Of a DNA stretch of 64,000 bases, positions 27,981 to 38,791 are shown one piece after another. Numbering within the stretch: position 1 is the first letter of the stretch; every line of letters begins with the position of its first letter. A program made the translations under genes and the position numbers. This DNA comes from Palaemon carinicauda (taxonomy: Eukaryota; Arthropoda; Malacostraca; Decapoda; Palaemonidae). The notes under the pieces are model-generated. The model was not told the DNA's origin and searched no databases. It saw nothing but the letters and a program-made list of their open reading frames with translations. The stretch spans positions 12,344,158-12,408,157 of the forward strand of contig NC_090744.1 in assembly GCF_036898095.1 (NCBI RefSeq), read 5' to 3'.

Positions 27981-27993
27981 TTAATATTGAAAA

Positions 27994-28721
27994 AATAATA
28001 ATAATAGGTTTAAAATACTCTATCCATTACAATTTCCTAACTAATACCAGGGTAAAATTTTACTGTATTGTAGTACAATAATGAAGAAAATAATAAACAT
28101 CTCTGGTGTAATTATAGGGGGTTTGAACAATTCCGATGAAAATAGGCTATATGGCAGATATCCTTACTTTTTAAAACTCTAAAAGTTATGACTGACAAAC
28201 CACATTTCTAAAGAGAATCAAAGATAAGGTTATAACCAAATGTAGGATTCACATCATAACCTAATGGGTAACACTACAACCATTTCGAATAGTTTTAATT
28301 TTGGGGGATGCGAGAGAAAAATTTATTCACACAAAAGTAATTCTTCTTCTTCAAAATATTCAACATAAAAAAAGTCTATAACTGTTTGAGGTAAGAGGAA
28401 AGAACCATTAAATTGCCAATGTTTGAACTCAAATTAGTCAACTTGATTCAATATCAATCTGTAACTATAGTTGAGGGTAAAACTCTTAAACATTTAATCG
28501 GGTCCAATTTCCTAAATTATGTACAGAACACACCCCTTGGACCAACATAACTTTAACTTGTCCCAAGACAAGTCGCAACCCTAGGTTTACCGGTATGTTG
28601 ATAGTAAGGAAGCCAGTAGGCGTGAGTAGGGTAATGTTACACCCTGTTAGATAAGGATACGGCTCCTAGTTAGGTTAGGTGGGGAACCTGGCTTTATTTT
28701 CCATTTCATCGGGTAACTATT
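27994..28721. other. AT-rich spacer
   Basis: Begins with the continuation of the LINE AAT tail (27994-28007). After that I see no gene, RNA or recognised repeat. Confidence 0.4.
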
Positions 28722-29073
28722 TTAACCCTTTTACCCCCAGGCTATTTGGAAATTTCCAACCCTTAACCCCTAGGGGGTTATTTTTTCCCAGCACATTTTA
28801 CTGTATATTTTTTTTAAATTGCTCTAACAGGCTTAATTTTTGTCATAGAGAGGTCAGGTTGGTCTCATTCTCTTGGAAAATGCCTGAATTTTCTCAAAAA
28901 ATTATCAAAAATATGAAAAAAAAAAAATTTATAGCATTTTTTTGTAAGGACGTACCGCTACGTCCATGGGGGTAAAGGGATGGCTTTTGTGAAACGTACC
29001 AGTACGTCCATGGGGGTAAAGAGATGGCTTTTGTGAAACGTACCAGTACGTCCCTTGGGGGTAAAAGGGTTAA
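28722..29073 (-). mobile_element. piggyBac-like MITE with internal duplication
   Basis: TTAA at 28722-28725 and 29070-29073 with the usual tips. It is longer than its relatives (352 bp) because the block GATGGCTTTTGTGAAACG through the GTACCAGTACGTCC arm is present twice near the right end. The central palindrome is changed (ACCGCTACGTCC). Confidence 0.8.
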
Positions 29074-29254
29074 TATACAAGGTAATCAAATTCTAAGTTT
29101 TTATACAGTAATTGATAATTAATGCTTGTATTAGCCCACGGGGCAAATCCGCATAGCAAAACATATTCCACTTGCAATGAGATATTGAATTGCGAGCGAA
29201 GAAAAAATACAGCAAAGCAAAAAAACCAATTAATCATTAGGTTATTATCATTAT

Positions 29255-29550
29255 TAATTGCTAAGCTACAACCCTAGTTGGAAACGCAGAATGCTATAAG
29301 CCCAGGGTCTTCAACAGGGAAAATAGCTCAGTGAGGAAAAGTATAGAAAAAATTAAATATTTTAAGAACAGTAGCATTAAAACAAATATCTCCAATATAA
29401 ACTATAAAAACTTTAACAGAACAAGAGGAAGAGAAATAAGATAGAATAGTGTGCCCGAGTGTACCCTCAAGCAAGAGAACTCTAACCCAAGACAGTGGAA
29501 GACCAAAAAACAGAGGCTGTGGCAAAACTCAAGACTAGAGAACATTTTAA
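29255..29550 (-). mobile_element. LINE 3' end, minus strand
   Basis: Reverse complement of the LINE 3' UTR: GCTAAGCTACAACCCTAG, GCTATAAGCCCAGGG, AAAATAGCTCAGTGAGG, then the CTCAAGCAAGAGAACTCTAA motif. Head-to-head with the plus-strand copy that follows. Confidence 0.7.
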
Positions 29551-29793
29551 TGTTGACCAGGCTGACATGAGTCTTTTTATAGTTTATATATGACATATCT
29601 GTTTTTGACGTTAATAGTTTATATAGGACATACCTGTTTTGACGATGTTACTGATTTTAGAATGATATAGTGTTAATTTATTCTCATCATTTATTTATTT
29701 CCTTACTTCCTTTCCTCACTGGGCTATTTTTCCCTGTTGGAGCCCTTGGGCTTATAGCATCTTGCTTTTCCAACTGAGGTTGTAGCTTGGCTA

Positions 29794-29863
<70 letters not shown>
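29551..29863 (+). mobile_element. LINE 3' end with long (AAT)n tail
   Basis: Plus-strand 3' UTR beginning near TTGACCAGGCTGACATGAG and ending CCAACTGAGGTTGTAGC plus about 23 AAT units (29793-29861). The AAT tail directly following the conserved tip indicates target-primed insertion of a LINE with a microsatellite tail. Confidence 0.75.
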
Positions 29864-30093
29864 CAGTTTGATTTTGGAGTGTCCTTCAAGAAAAGTTGCT
29901 TACCAAGAGAAAAGTGGGCACTGAACAATTACAGTACAGTAACCCCTCGGGTGAAGGTGTTAATTAACACAATGAACACTGTTACGAATGACTCCATAGA
30001 AAATGGGATGGAAAGTCTCATTTCCTATGCACCCAGAAGTCCTTGCAAACAAAATCTCCAGTGTTTTGACTATGTTTCCTTACTATTTAAAGG

Positions 30094-30381
30094 TTTAAAG
30101 GCCGCTCATGCATGGCAGAGGCAAGGGACAGTGACACTGACCTAGAGTCTGACCATATATACTTATAATTAGCGCCCAAGCACTCCCTCTACCCAAGCTA
30201 AGACCAAGGAGGGCCAGACAATGGCTGATGGATACACCAATAGGCTACCCGAAAAAATCCCATCCTTATCTCACAAGGATGGTGAGGTTACAGCACCAAA
30301 GAAACTACCGACTTTGAGCGGGACTCGAATCCCAGTCTGGCGTTCACCAGTCAGGGACGTTACCACATCGGCCACCACAGC
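30094..30381 (-). mobile_element. tRNA-derived SINE, copy 1
   Basis: Read on the minus strand, the element starts TGTGGTGGCCGATGTGG (A-box-like TGGCCGATGTGG) and has the B-box-like GGGATTCGAGTCC about 45 bp later, the spacing of a tRNA promoter. A tRNA-unrelated body follows (GGCCCTCCTTGGTCTTAGCT; TATATATGGTCAGACTC). Recurs at 38258-38524. Transcription by RNA polymerase III is inferred from the boxes. Confidence 0.7.
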
Positions 30382-30716
30382 TGTTTTAATTACAGTGACC
30401 TTTTTTATTACGATGACTGGTTTTTTATGATGACGAATGGTGGGAAAAAAGTTAAAAAAAACATCAAGGTAAATATGTGATACTTTAATTTCTAGCCAAA
30501 TACACGAGCTATATATCTTTCCTACTTGCTACCTTGAGTTTTATGCATTTCTGACCACGATTATTGGGGCAAAACACCCAGAGTTTTTGAACAATTATGG
30601 GAGACCCCCGTGGGAAACCAGTGTTTTTGAGGTGGTGAAATGCTATAACAAGTGATTTGCAGCAATAATAATGATCAGAAATGTTATTTTCATTAGTAAA
30701 ATAAATTTTTGAATAT

Positions 30717-30890
30717 ACTTACCCGGTGATCATATAGCTGTCAGCTCTGCTGCCCGACAGAAAAAAAAAAAAAAAAAACCTACGGACGGAATACGCCAGC
30801 GATCGCTATACAGGTGGGGGTGTACATCAACAGCGCCATCTGTCGAGCAGGTACTCAAGTACTCGATGTCAACACAGAACCAATTTTCTC
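30717..30890. repeat. Left ITR core, DIRS copy D
   Basis: Reverse complement of 37015-37187 apart from GGTGATCATAT versus GGTAATCATAT and the length of the A run at 30761-30778, which the other copies lack. Confidence 0.93.
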
Positions 30891-30938
30891 CTCGGTCCAC
30901 TGGGTCTCTATTGGGGAGGAAGGGTGGGTCCTTTAATT

Positions 30939-31029
30939 TATGATCACCGGGTAAGTATATTCAAAAATTTATTTTACTAATGAAAATAACATTTTTCAAT
31001 ATTAAACTTACCCGGTGATCATATAGCTG
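30939..31029. repeat. ICR, DIRS copy D
   Basis: Complement of the left end fused to the complement of the right end, with the junction AATAACAT-TTTTCAATATT. It matches the left ITR (GGTGATCATAT), not the right ITR, at the one variant base. Confidence 0.93.
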
Positions 31030-31431
31030 ATTCACACCCAGGGGGGTGGGTAGAGACCAGCATATATGTTAACATTAAGAGCTAAGTATTTCGTATTTCA
31101 TTTTAGCAGTTATTCAAAATAACAAACATAAAATTAATAAGTACCTGGTAAGGAAGTCAACTTGAACAATTACTCTGCCTTTTTAAGTACGTCTTCCTTA
31201 CTGAGCCTCGCGATCCTCACAGGATGCTGAGCGACTCCTAGGAGCTGAAGTATGAAGGGTTGCAACCCATACTAAAGGACCTCATCAAAACCTCTAATCT
31301 AGGCGCTTCTCAAGAAAGAATTTGACCACCCGCCAAATCAACCAGGATGCGAAAGGCTTCTTAGCCTTCCGGACAACCCAAAAAACAACAATAAAAAACA
31401 TTTCAAGAGAAAGATTAAAAAGGTTATGGGA

Positions 31432-32625
31432 TTATGGGAATGTAGTGGTTGAGCCCTCACCCACTACTGCACTCGCTGCTACGAATGGTCCCAGGGTGTA
31501 ACAGTTCTCGTAAAGAGACTGGACATCTTTAAGGTAAAATGATGCGAACAATGATTTGCTTCTCCAATAGGTTGCATCCATTACACTCTGCAGAGATCTG
31601 TTTTGTTTGAAGGCCACTGAAGTCGCGACAGCTCTAACTTCATGTGTCCTTACCTTCAGCAAAGCATGGTCCTCCTCATTCAGATGGGAATGAGCTTCTC
31701 GAATCAAAAGTCTGATATAATAAGAAACTGCATTCTTCGACATAGGTAAAGAAGGTTTCTTAATGGCGCACCATAAAGCTTCTGACTGTCCACGTAATGG
31801 TTTAGTACGTTTCAAATAGTACTTAAGAGCTCTTACAGGGCATAGTACTCTTTCTTGTTCATTTCCAACCAAATTAGAAAGGCTTGGAATCTCGAACGAT
31901 TTGGGCCAAGGACGAGAAGGAAGTTCGTTTTTGGCTAAAAAACCAAGCTGTAAGGAACATGTAGCCGTTTCAGATGTAAATCCAATGTTCCTGCTGAAGG
32001 CGTGAATCTCACTGACTCTTTTAGCTGTTGCTAAGCAGACGAGGAAAAGAGTCTTCAAAGTAAGATCTTTAAAAGAGGCTGATTGAAGTGGTTCGAACCT
32101 TGCTGACATAAGGAACCTTAGTACCACGTCTAAGTTCCAACCTGGTGTGGCCAACCGACGCTCCTTCGAGGTCTCAAAAGACTTAAGGAGGTCCTGTAGA
32201 TCTTTGTTGTTGGAAAGATCTAAGCCTCTGTGACGGAAGACTGTTGCCAACATGCTTCTGTAACCTTTGATCGTGGGAGCTGAAAGGGATCTTTCCTTCC
32301 TTAGGTATAAAAGGAAGTCAGCTATCTGAGTTACAGAGGTACTGGTTGAGGATACTGATTTTGACTTGCACCAGCTTCGGAAGACTTCCCACTTCGACTG
32401 GTAGACTTTGAGAGTGGATGTCCTCCTTGCTCTAGCAATCGCTCTGGCTGCCTCCTTCGAAAAGCCTCTAGCTCTCGAGAGTCTTTCGATAGTCTGAAGG
32501 CAGTCAGACGAAGAGCGTGGAGGCTTGGGTGTACCTTCTTTACATGCGGCTGACGAAGAAGGTCCACTCTTAGAGGAAGTGTTCTGGGAACGTCTACTAG
32601 CCATTGCAGTACCTCGGTGAACCAT
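31432..32625 (-). CDS. Tyrosine recombinase of DIRS copy D
   Basis: 397 aa from the ATG at 32625 (MVHRGTAMAS). Catalytic residues intact (AKRVSEIHA, HEVR, FASFYLKD). Small substitutions relative to the other copies lie outside the catalytic set (for example KSLFASF instead of KSVFASF). The frame is open upstream to the gag TGA at 34387-34389. Confidence 0.9.
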   Translation of the reverse strand: MVHRGTAMASRRSQNTSSKSGPSSSAACKEGTPKPPRSSSDCLQTIERLSRARGFSKEAARAIARARRTSTLKVYQSKWEVFRSWCKSKSVSSTSTSVTQIADFLLYLRKERSLSAPTIKGYRSMLATVFRHRGLDLSNNKDLQDLLKSFETSKERRLATPGWNLDVVLRFLMSARFEPLQSASFKDLTLKTLFLVCLATAKRVSEIHAFSRNIGFTSETATCSLQLGFLAKNELPSRPWPKSFEIPSLSNLVGNEQERVLCPVRALKYYLKRTKPLRGQSEALWCAIKKPSLPMSKNAVSYYIRLLIREAHSHLNEEDHALLKVRTHEVRAVATSVAFKQNRSLQSVMDATYWRSKSLFASFYLKDVQSLYENCYTLGPFVAASAVVGEGSTTTFP

Positions 32626-34577
32626 TCTCTCGCGGGCCAGAGGGGAGCAACCAACGTCAACCTTGTCCCTTCGTGAGAGGCGAACTTCTGCAGTACTCTG
32701 TTGACAATCTTGAACGGGGGGAATGCATAAAGGTCTAGATGGGACCAATCCAGAAGAAAGGCATCTATGTGAACTGCTGCTGGGTCCGGAATCGGTGAGC
32801 AATAAATTGGGAGCCTCTTGGTCATCGAGGTTGCGAACAGATCTATGGTAGGCTGACCCCATAAGGCCCATAGTCTGTTGCAAACATTCTTGTGAAGGGT
32901 CCACTCTGTTGGGATGATTTGACCCTTCCGGCTGAGGCGGTCTGCCATGACATTCATGTCGCCTTGAATGAACCTCGTTACTAGGGATATGTTTCGATCT
33001 CTTGACCAGGTGAGGAGGTCCCTTGCGATCTCGTACGTCATCGAATGAGTCCCTCCTTGCTTGGAGATGTACGCCAAGGCTGTGGTGTTGTCGGAGTTCA
33101 CCTCCACCACCTTGCCTAGAAGGAGGGACTTGAAGCTTCTCAAGGCCAGATGAACTGCCAGTAGCTCCTTGCAGTTGATGTGCAACGTTCTTTGATCCGC
33201 ATTCCACGTGCCCGAGCATTCCCGACCGTCCAATGTCGCACCCCAGCCCGTGTCCGATGCGTCCGAGAAGAGAAGGTGGTCGGGGGTCTGAACAGCCAGT
33301 GGCAGACCCTCCTTGAGGAGAATGTTGTTCTTCCACCATGTCAGTGAAGACTTCATCTTCTCGGAAATAGGAACCGAGACAGCTTCTAGCGTCTTGTCCT
33401 TTCTCCAGTGAGCAGCTAGGTGAAACTGAAGGGGTCGGAGGTGGAGTCTCCCTAACGCGATGAACTGGTCCAGTGATGAAAGCGTTCCTATCAGACTCAT
33501 CCACTGTCTGACTGAACATCGGTCCTTCTTCAGCATGGACTGGATGCATTCTTGGGCTTGACTGATTCTGGGGGCCGACGGAAAAGCCCGAAAAGCTTGA
33601 CTCTGAATCTCCATTCCTAGGTAAACTATAGATTGGGATGGGACGAGTTGGGACTTTTCCATATTGACCAGGAGACCCAATTCCTTGGTCAGATCCAGAG
33701 TCCATTTTAGATTCTCCAGACAGCGACGACTTGACGCAGCTCTTAAAAGCCAGTCGTCCAAATAGAGGGAGGCTCTGATGTTTGCTAAATGCAGGAATTT
33801 GGCAATATTCCTCATCAGTTTGGTAAAAACTAGAGGTGCCGTGCTTAGGCCAAAGCACAGGGCTTGGAACTGGTATACAACCTTCCCGAAAACGAACCTT
33901 AGAAAAGGTTGGGAATCTGGGTGGATGGGGACGTGAAAGTAAGCGTCCTTTAGGTCTAACGAGACCATCCAGTCTTCCTTCCTGACCGATGCTAGAACCG
34001 ACTTTGTCGTCTCCATGGTGAACGTCTGTTTTGTGACAAAGACATTCAGAGCACTGACGTCTAGCACCGGTCTCCACCCTCCTGTCTTCTTCGCCACTAA
34101 GAAGAGACGGTTGTAGAAGCCCGGGGATTGATGGTCCCGGACTATGACTACCGCTCCCTTTTGTAGTAAGAGAGACACCTCTTGCTGTAAAGCTAGCCTC
34201 TTGTCCTCCTCTCTGTACCTGGGAGAGAGGTCGATGGGAGTTGTTGCTAGAGGGGGCTTGCGCAAGAATGGAATCCTGTACCCCTCTCTGAGTAACTTCA
34301 CAGACTGGACGTCTGCGCCCCTGTTCTCCCAGGCCTGCCAGTAGTTCTTGAGCCTGGCTCCCACTGCTGTCTGAAGAAGGTGGCAGTCAGACTCTGCGTT
34401 TAGAGGACTTGGAACCTTTCTTCTTGCTCCCAGGTTGACCTTCGGCACGAGCACCTCCTCTGCTGGAGGCTCTGCCACGAAAGGGCGGAATGAACCTTGA
34501 CGCTGGAGTGTCCATCCTGGGTCTAGGTACGGAGGGCAAAGGGTTGGCTTTGCGTGCGGATGACGCCACCAGGTCAT
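32331..34577 (-). CDS. RT-RNaseH-methyltransferase-like polyprotein, DIRS copy D
   Basis: 748 aa from an ATG (MTWWRHPH) inside gag and +1 to it. RT (SLDLKDAYFHVPIHPDS, CFGLSTAP, YLDD), RNase H (FSDAS, CKELLAV, NSDNT, NVMADRLS) and the methyltransferase-like block (PTIDLFATS, LDLYAFPP) are complete. One codon is missing in the HSMTYEIARD stretch (a Leu present in the others), an in-frame 3-base deletion. Confidence 0.9.
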   Translation of the reverse strand: MTWWRHPHAKPTLCPPYLDPGWTLQRQGSFRPFVAEPPAEEVLVPKVNLGARRKVPSPLNAESDCHLLQTAVGARLKNYWQAWENRGADVQSVKLLREGYRIPFLRKPPLATTPIDLSPRYREEDKRLALQQEVSLLLQKGAVVIVRDHQSPGFYNRLFLVAKKTGGWRPVLDVSALNVFVTKQTFTMETTKSVLASVRKEDWMVSLDLKDAYFHVPIHPDSQPFLRFVFGKVVYQFQALCFGLSTAPLVFTKLMRNIAKFLHLANIRASLYLDDWLLRAASSRRCLENLKWTLDLTKELGLLVNMEKSQLVPSQSIVYLGMEIQSQAFRAFPSAPRISQAQECIQSMLKKDRCSVRQWMSLIGTLSSLDQFIALGRLHLRPLQFHLAAHWRKDKTLEAVSVPISEKMKSSLTWWKNNILLKEGLPLAVQTPDHLLFSDASDTGWGATLDGRECSGTWNADQRTLHINCKELLAVHLALRSFKSLLLGKVVEVNSDNTTALAYISKQGGTHSMTYEIARDLLTWSRDRNISLVTRFIQGDMNVMADRLSRKGQIIPTEWTLHKNVCNRLWALWGQPTIDLFATSMTKRLPIYCSPIPDPAAVHIDAFLLDWSHLDLYAFPPFKIVNRVLQKFASHEGTRLTLVAPLWPAREWFTEVLQWLVDVPRTLPLRVDLLRQPHVKKVHPSLHALRLTAFRLSKDSRELEAFRRRQPERLLEQGGHPLSKSTSRSGKSSEAGASQNQYPQPVPL

Positions 34578-36807
34578 GAGTGTCTTTCTGGATCAAGGAG
34601 GCGGCAATCTCCTTGATCAACTCTTCAGGGAAGAGACACTTCGAGAGCGGAGCAAACATAAGTTCCGACTTTTGACATGGGGTGACTCCCGCTGACAAGA
34701 AGGAGCAAAGGTGATCCCGCTTCTTGAGGACCCCGGACACGAAAGAAGCCGCAAGCTCACTAGAACCATCCCGTATGGCTTTGTCCATGCAGGACATAAT
34801 GAGCATGGAAGTTTCCTTATCAGAAGGGGAGGTCTTCCTGCTCAACGCTCCCAAACACCAGTCCAAGAAGTTAAAGACTTCGAATGCACGGAAAACTCCT
34901 TTCATAAGATGGTCCATATCCGAAGGAGTCCAGCAAATCTTGGAGCGTCTCATAGCCAGCCTGCGGGGAGAGTCTACCAGACTTGAGAAGTCGCCCTGGG
35001 CAGAGGCAGGAACTCCCAAGCCGAGAACTTCTCCCGTGGCATACCAGACGCTAGATCTGGAAGCAAGCTTGGCCGGGGGAAACATGAAGGTTGTCTTCCC
35101 AAGTTGCTTTTTGGACTGCAACCACTCTCCCAGTACCCTTAAAGCTCTCTTGGACGAGCGAGCGAGTACGAGCTTCGTAAAGGCAGGAGCTGCTGACTGC
35201 ATGCCTAAAGCGAACTCAGAGGGAGGCGAGCGTGGTGCTGCAGACACAAACTGATCCGGATATAAATCCTTGAACAGCGCAAGCACTTTCCTAAAGTCTA
35301 AGGAGGGAGGCGTGGTCTTGGGTTCGTCGATGTCCGAGTGTTGGTCGTCAAGATGTGCAGCTTCGTCATCATCAGAGAGTCAATCGTCTGAATGTTGAGG
35401 AGGAAGAGGCAACGGAGGAGGTAAATGCTGGACGGCTGAGTCCGACAGCACGGGTGCATGCGTGGCTGCACTGGACCCAACATCATGCCACTGTTGGTCA
35501 GTCTGAGAACTGGCAACAACCATAGCTGAGTGGGGGCGCAAAGCGTCTACTCCCGACTGTGGTCGGATAGCGGAGACCACCGTGGGTTGCGGAGGCTGAC
35601 GCACCGCGTCAAAACACGGCAGCTTAACTCCACCCTCCTGTTGTTGTGGTAGTACACGCACGTCAACGGAGGGTTCCGTGCGTCTGTGAACGTCATCATG
35701 CGTCTGGCAGGGTCGACTGCGCATGGGTGGAGGAGCTCTCACAGCTGGGGTGTGGGAGCAGGCAGCCTCAGCGTCTGCTGGGCGCACAACCGTGGTTGGT
35801 TGTAGGCTAACGGGTGCAGCGTCAACCTTCTCCGCACGAAACTCCTGCATAACAGCAGCTAACTGAGTCTGCATAGACTGCAGCAAAGCCCACTTAGGGT
35901 CTACAAGAGCTGGTGCGGCAACAGACGGAGTTACTGCCTGTTGCGGTACCACTTTGCCTCTCTTAGGAGGTGTGCAGTCGTCGGAGGACTGCAGCGAGTC
36001 CGAACTGACCCAGTGGCTACACCTGGGCCGTTGGACTTGCTCGGAAGGGACCTTGCGTTTAAGAGGCCGTGAGACCTTGGTCCATCGTTTCTGGCGAGAA
36101 ACCTCTTCCGCAGACGAGGAATGAACGGGCTCACTCGTCTTCTTGTGGGTGGGACGATCTAGGAAAGATACGTCCGAAACCACGGAGGGAACGTCTGTCC
36201 GCTGATTAAAGCCTGTCGAACCCTTTGGTCGTACGACATTGCTTCTCCCCTGGGCTTGGGAGCTTGCAAGAGGTCCCGGACTGGGAGGACGACAGGCACG
36301 AACAGACGCACCCTCATGCGTAACACTGACACTTTTCACTGCACTGACACTCACTTCACTTCCCACTGCACTTTTACCTTTCAACTCCCTGACGTCAGCC
36401 ATGAGTTGATTGCGGTCATTCGCCAATGACTCGACTCTCTCACCTAGAGCCTGGATGGCACGCATCATATCTGCCATTGAAGGTTGATGAGAGCTAGCAG
36501 GGGGGTCGGGTGCAACTACTACAGGGGAAGGAAAAGGTTGTGGGGCATGGGGAGAGGGAAAATCAATTGAGCGAGACGAACTCCTCCTGATCCTATCCTT
36601 CTCTAGCCTACGTGCATATTTCAGGAATTCTTGAAAATCGAATTCCGAAAGCCCAACGCATTCCTCACATCGATCTTCCAATTGACAGGCTTTACCCCTA
36701 CAATTGGAACAAATGGTGTGCGGATCGATAGAGGCCTTCGGAAGACGCCTTGAACAGTCCCTAGCGCTACACTTCCTGTACTTGGGGACTTGAGAAGGGT
36801 CAGACAT
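34387..36807 (-). pseudogene. Gag-like ORF1 of DIRS copy D with one premature TGA
   Basis: Starts MSDPSQVP with the CX4C-type Cys cluster. The frame is open for 475 codons, stops at TGA (35380-35382) just before LSDDDEAAHLD, then stays open in the same frame through FRKVLALF, the YPDQFVSAAPRSPPSEFALG region and the RG tail to the normal TGA at 34387. Copy B has a glycine codon (GGA) at the homologous place, so this is a point nonsense mutation. Either this copy is defective or it would need readthrough. Confidence 0.9.
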
Positions 36808-37014
36808 CTTGAATTAGTCAAAGGGGGGAATTCAAAATCTATCCAAGTCGTCAACAAATAATCCAAAATCCAATAAAAGAATGCAAGGAAGTATTGAAGA
36901 TAACATCTGCACAGCGATAGCTAATAACCAGAAATGAATACTTCACCAAATAACGTGAAAATCAATCCAGAAAACAAGAGCGTATTTAGTAGGTCTTGCC
37001 GGTGGCACGACAGA

Positions 37015-37187
37015 GAGAAAATTGGTTCTGTGTTGACATCGAGTACTTGAGTACCTGCTCGACAGATGGCGCTGTTGATGTACACCCCCACCTGTATAGC
37101 GATCGCTGGCGTATTCCGTCCGTAGGTTTTTTTTTTTTTTTTTCTGTCGGGCAGCAGAGCTGACAGCTATATGATTACCGGGTAAGT
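37015..37187. repeat. Right ITR core, DIRS copy D
   Basis: Partner of 30717-30890. It contains the 17-base T run matching the A run of the left ITR, so this insertion was copied to both ends during replication. Confidence 0.93.
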
Positions 37188-37855
37188 TTAATATTGAAAA
37201 ATTCAAAATAAGCACAAGATAACCAGTTGGAAAAATATATGGTTCATGTAAGTGGCTGCAAATTAGGGTAGTTTGTAGCGCTACGGCCAAGCATCCTAAT
37301 TTGCTTATTATCGCTCCCACTTTATAATATTCCCATTTTCTATGAATGAAAACGGATTTTTTAAGTTAGCTTCTCCCGTCAAAATCGCTTTTAGAACGAC
37401 GGCCACAGTTCAGAATATTCCCGTTTTTTACGAGCTCGATTTTAGAACGACGGCCACAGTCCACCCCACTTTATAATATTCCCATTTTCTATGAATGAAA
37501 ACGGATCTGGCCGTCACCCTACAAAGGCTCCGCAAATTAAAGTATAGTTATCTATGATTCACTCCACGTCCTTTTAATGATTTTTGTTCCACCGTGGCTC
37601 ACTATGCTCGCAAAATCAACATTACCTCACTGGTCTTATGGTTTTCTGCTTAGCCGAGGCTCGCTACGTTCGCAAAATTAACATTACTTAAACGCTCCTA
37701 TGGTCTGGTAAGCAAACGGAGAGCGTTTTCATCATGATCGATTGCCGACATTGATGAAATTACATGAAATTCTGAAAAAAATTACACTAGATTTCAAAAT
37801 ACATTGTATTTCCCTCTTGGAGATATTTTCATGTGATGGTGGTAAAGCTGACATT

Positions 37856-37857
<2 letters not shown>

Positions 37858-37931
<74 letters not shown>
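37858..37931. repeat. (GA)n microsatellite
   Basis: About 36 GA units inside duplication block 1. The homologous array is at 39874-39936. Confidence 0.98.
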
Positions 37932-37932
<1 letters not shown>

Positions 37933-38257
37933 AGTGTAGATCAACATCTGGGAACTTACGCATATATATCTGGAAGCTCGTAATTGGTTAAAAACCCCAG
38001 GTAATACTTATGTCATACAAAAAACACAACAGCCGGCAAAAGCAAATTCAAGGAATATTGATAACCGCGGCCAATCCGGGTAACTGAGCAGTCACGCGAC
38101 TTCCCAAAATAGCTCCACACGTGGCGCAGTGAAAACAAACCACACTGGAACATGGTGCTGCATGAACGGTCGTCAGTTAAAGCTAAATTATTCGCCATTA
38201 TGCCATCATGTGTTATTTTCAACTGCAAGAATCACAACATGATGCCAGGCATCATGA

Positions 38258-38524
38258 ATGACAGAGGCAAAGAACAGAGACATTTACCTAGAGACTGACC
38301 ATATATACATATAATTAGCGCCCAGGCACTCTCTCCACCCAAGCTAAAACCAAGGAGGGCCAGGCAATGGCTGATGGATATACCTATAGGCTCCCCCCAA
38401 AACCCACATCCTTAGCTCACAAGGATGGTGAGGGTACAGCATCAAAGAAACTAATGACTTTGAGCGGGATTCAAACCCCAGTCTGGCGTTCACCAGTCAG
38501 GGACATCACATCGGCCATCACAAC
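38258..38524 (-). mobile_element. tRNA-derived SINE, copy 2
   Basis: Diverged counterpart of 30094-30381 in duplication block 2. The B-box-like GGGTTTGAATCCC and the A-box-like TGGCCGATGTG are recognisable on the minus strand. A few bases are lost near the 5' end (GACATCACATCGG). Confidence 0.65.
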
Positions 38525-38791
38525 TCGGTTTTGATTTCAGCGACTTTTTTATGATGATGAATGGACGAAGTTAAAAAAACATCAAGGTAAATATGTGATA
38601 CTTCAATTTCTAGCCAAATACACGAGCCATATATCTTTCCTACTTGCTATCTTGAGTTTTATGCATTTCTGACCACGATTATTGGGGCAAAACACCCAGA
38701 GTTTTTGAACAATTATGGGAGACCCCAGTGGGAAACCAGTGTTTTTGAGGTGGTGAAATGCTATGAACCAGTGATTTGCAGCAATAATAAT

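Larger units (their letters stand above)
21254..27993 (-). mobile_element. DIRS1-like YR retrotransposon, copy C (subfamily 1)
   Basis: A 6.7-kb element of the same subfamily as copy A. ITR cores 21290-21448 and 27822-27980 appear identical; the ICR is at 21493-21583. gag, RT and YR are all open and RT has its ATG, so this is the best candidate for a recently active copy in the window. It sits in the (AAT)n tail of a LINE. Confidence 0.95.
30681..37200 (-). mobile_element. DIRS1-like YR retrotransposon, copy D (subfamily 2), gag broken
   Basis: A 6.5-kb element. Its empty target site survives at 38799/38800 in the neighbouring duplicate, which fixes the ends exactly: GATCAGAA on the left and ATTCAAAATAAG on the right, with no target duplication and no lost bases. 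ITRs 30717-30890 and 37015-37187 differ at one base and in the length of an A/T run (18 versus 17). gag carries a premature TGA; RT and YR are open. Confidence 0.97.

Noticed and set aside
30094..30381. Functional tRNA gene
   Set aside because: A and B boxes are present but no cloverleaf can be completed, and the element recurs with a common non-tRNA body; it is a SINE.
12015..30680. A-B and C-D as one duplicated two-element unit
   Set aside because: Spacers and outer flanks differ completely, so alternation of subfamilies is not explained by a simple duplication.
37742..37947. Ser/Leu and Arg/Glu repeat ORFs over the GA array
   Set aside because: Pure translations of (GA)n on either strand.
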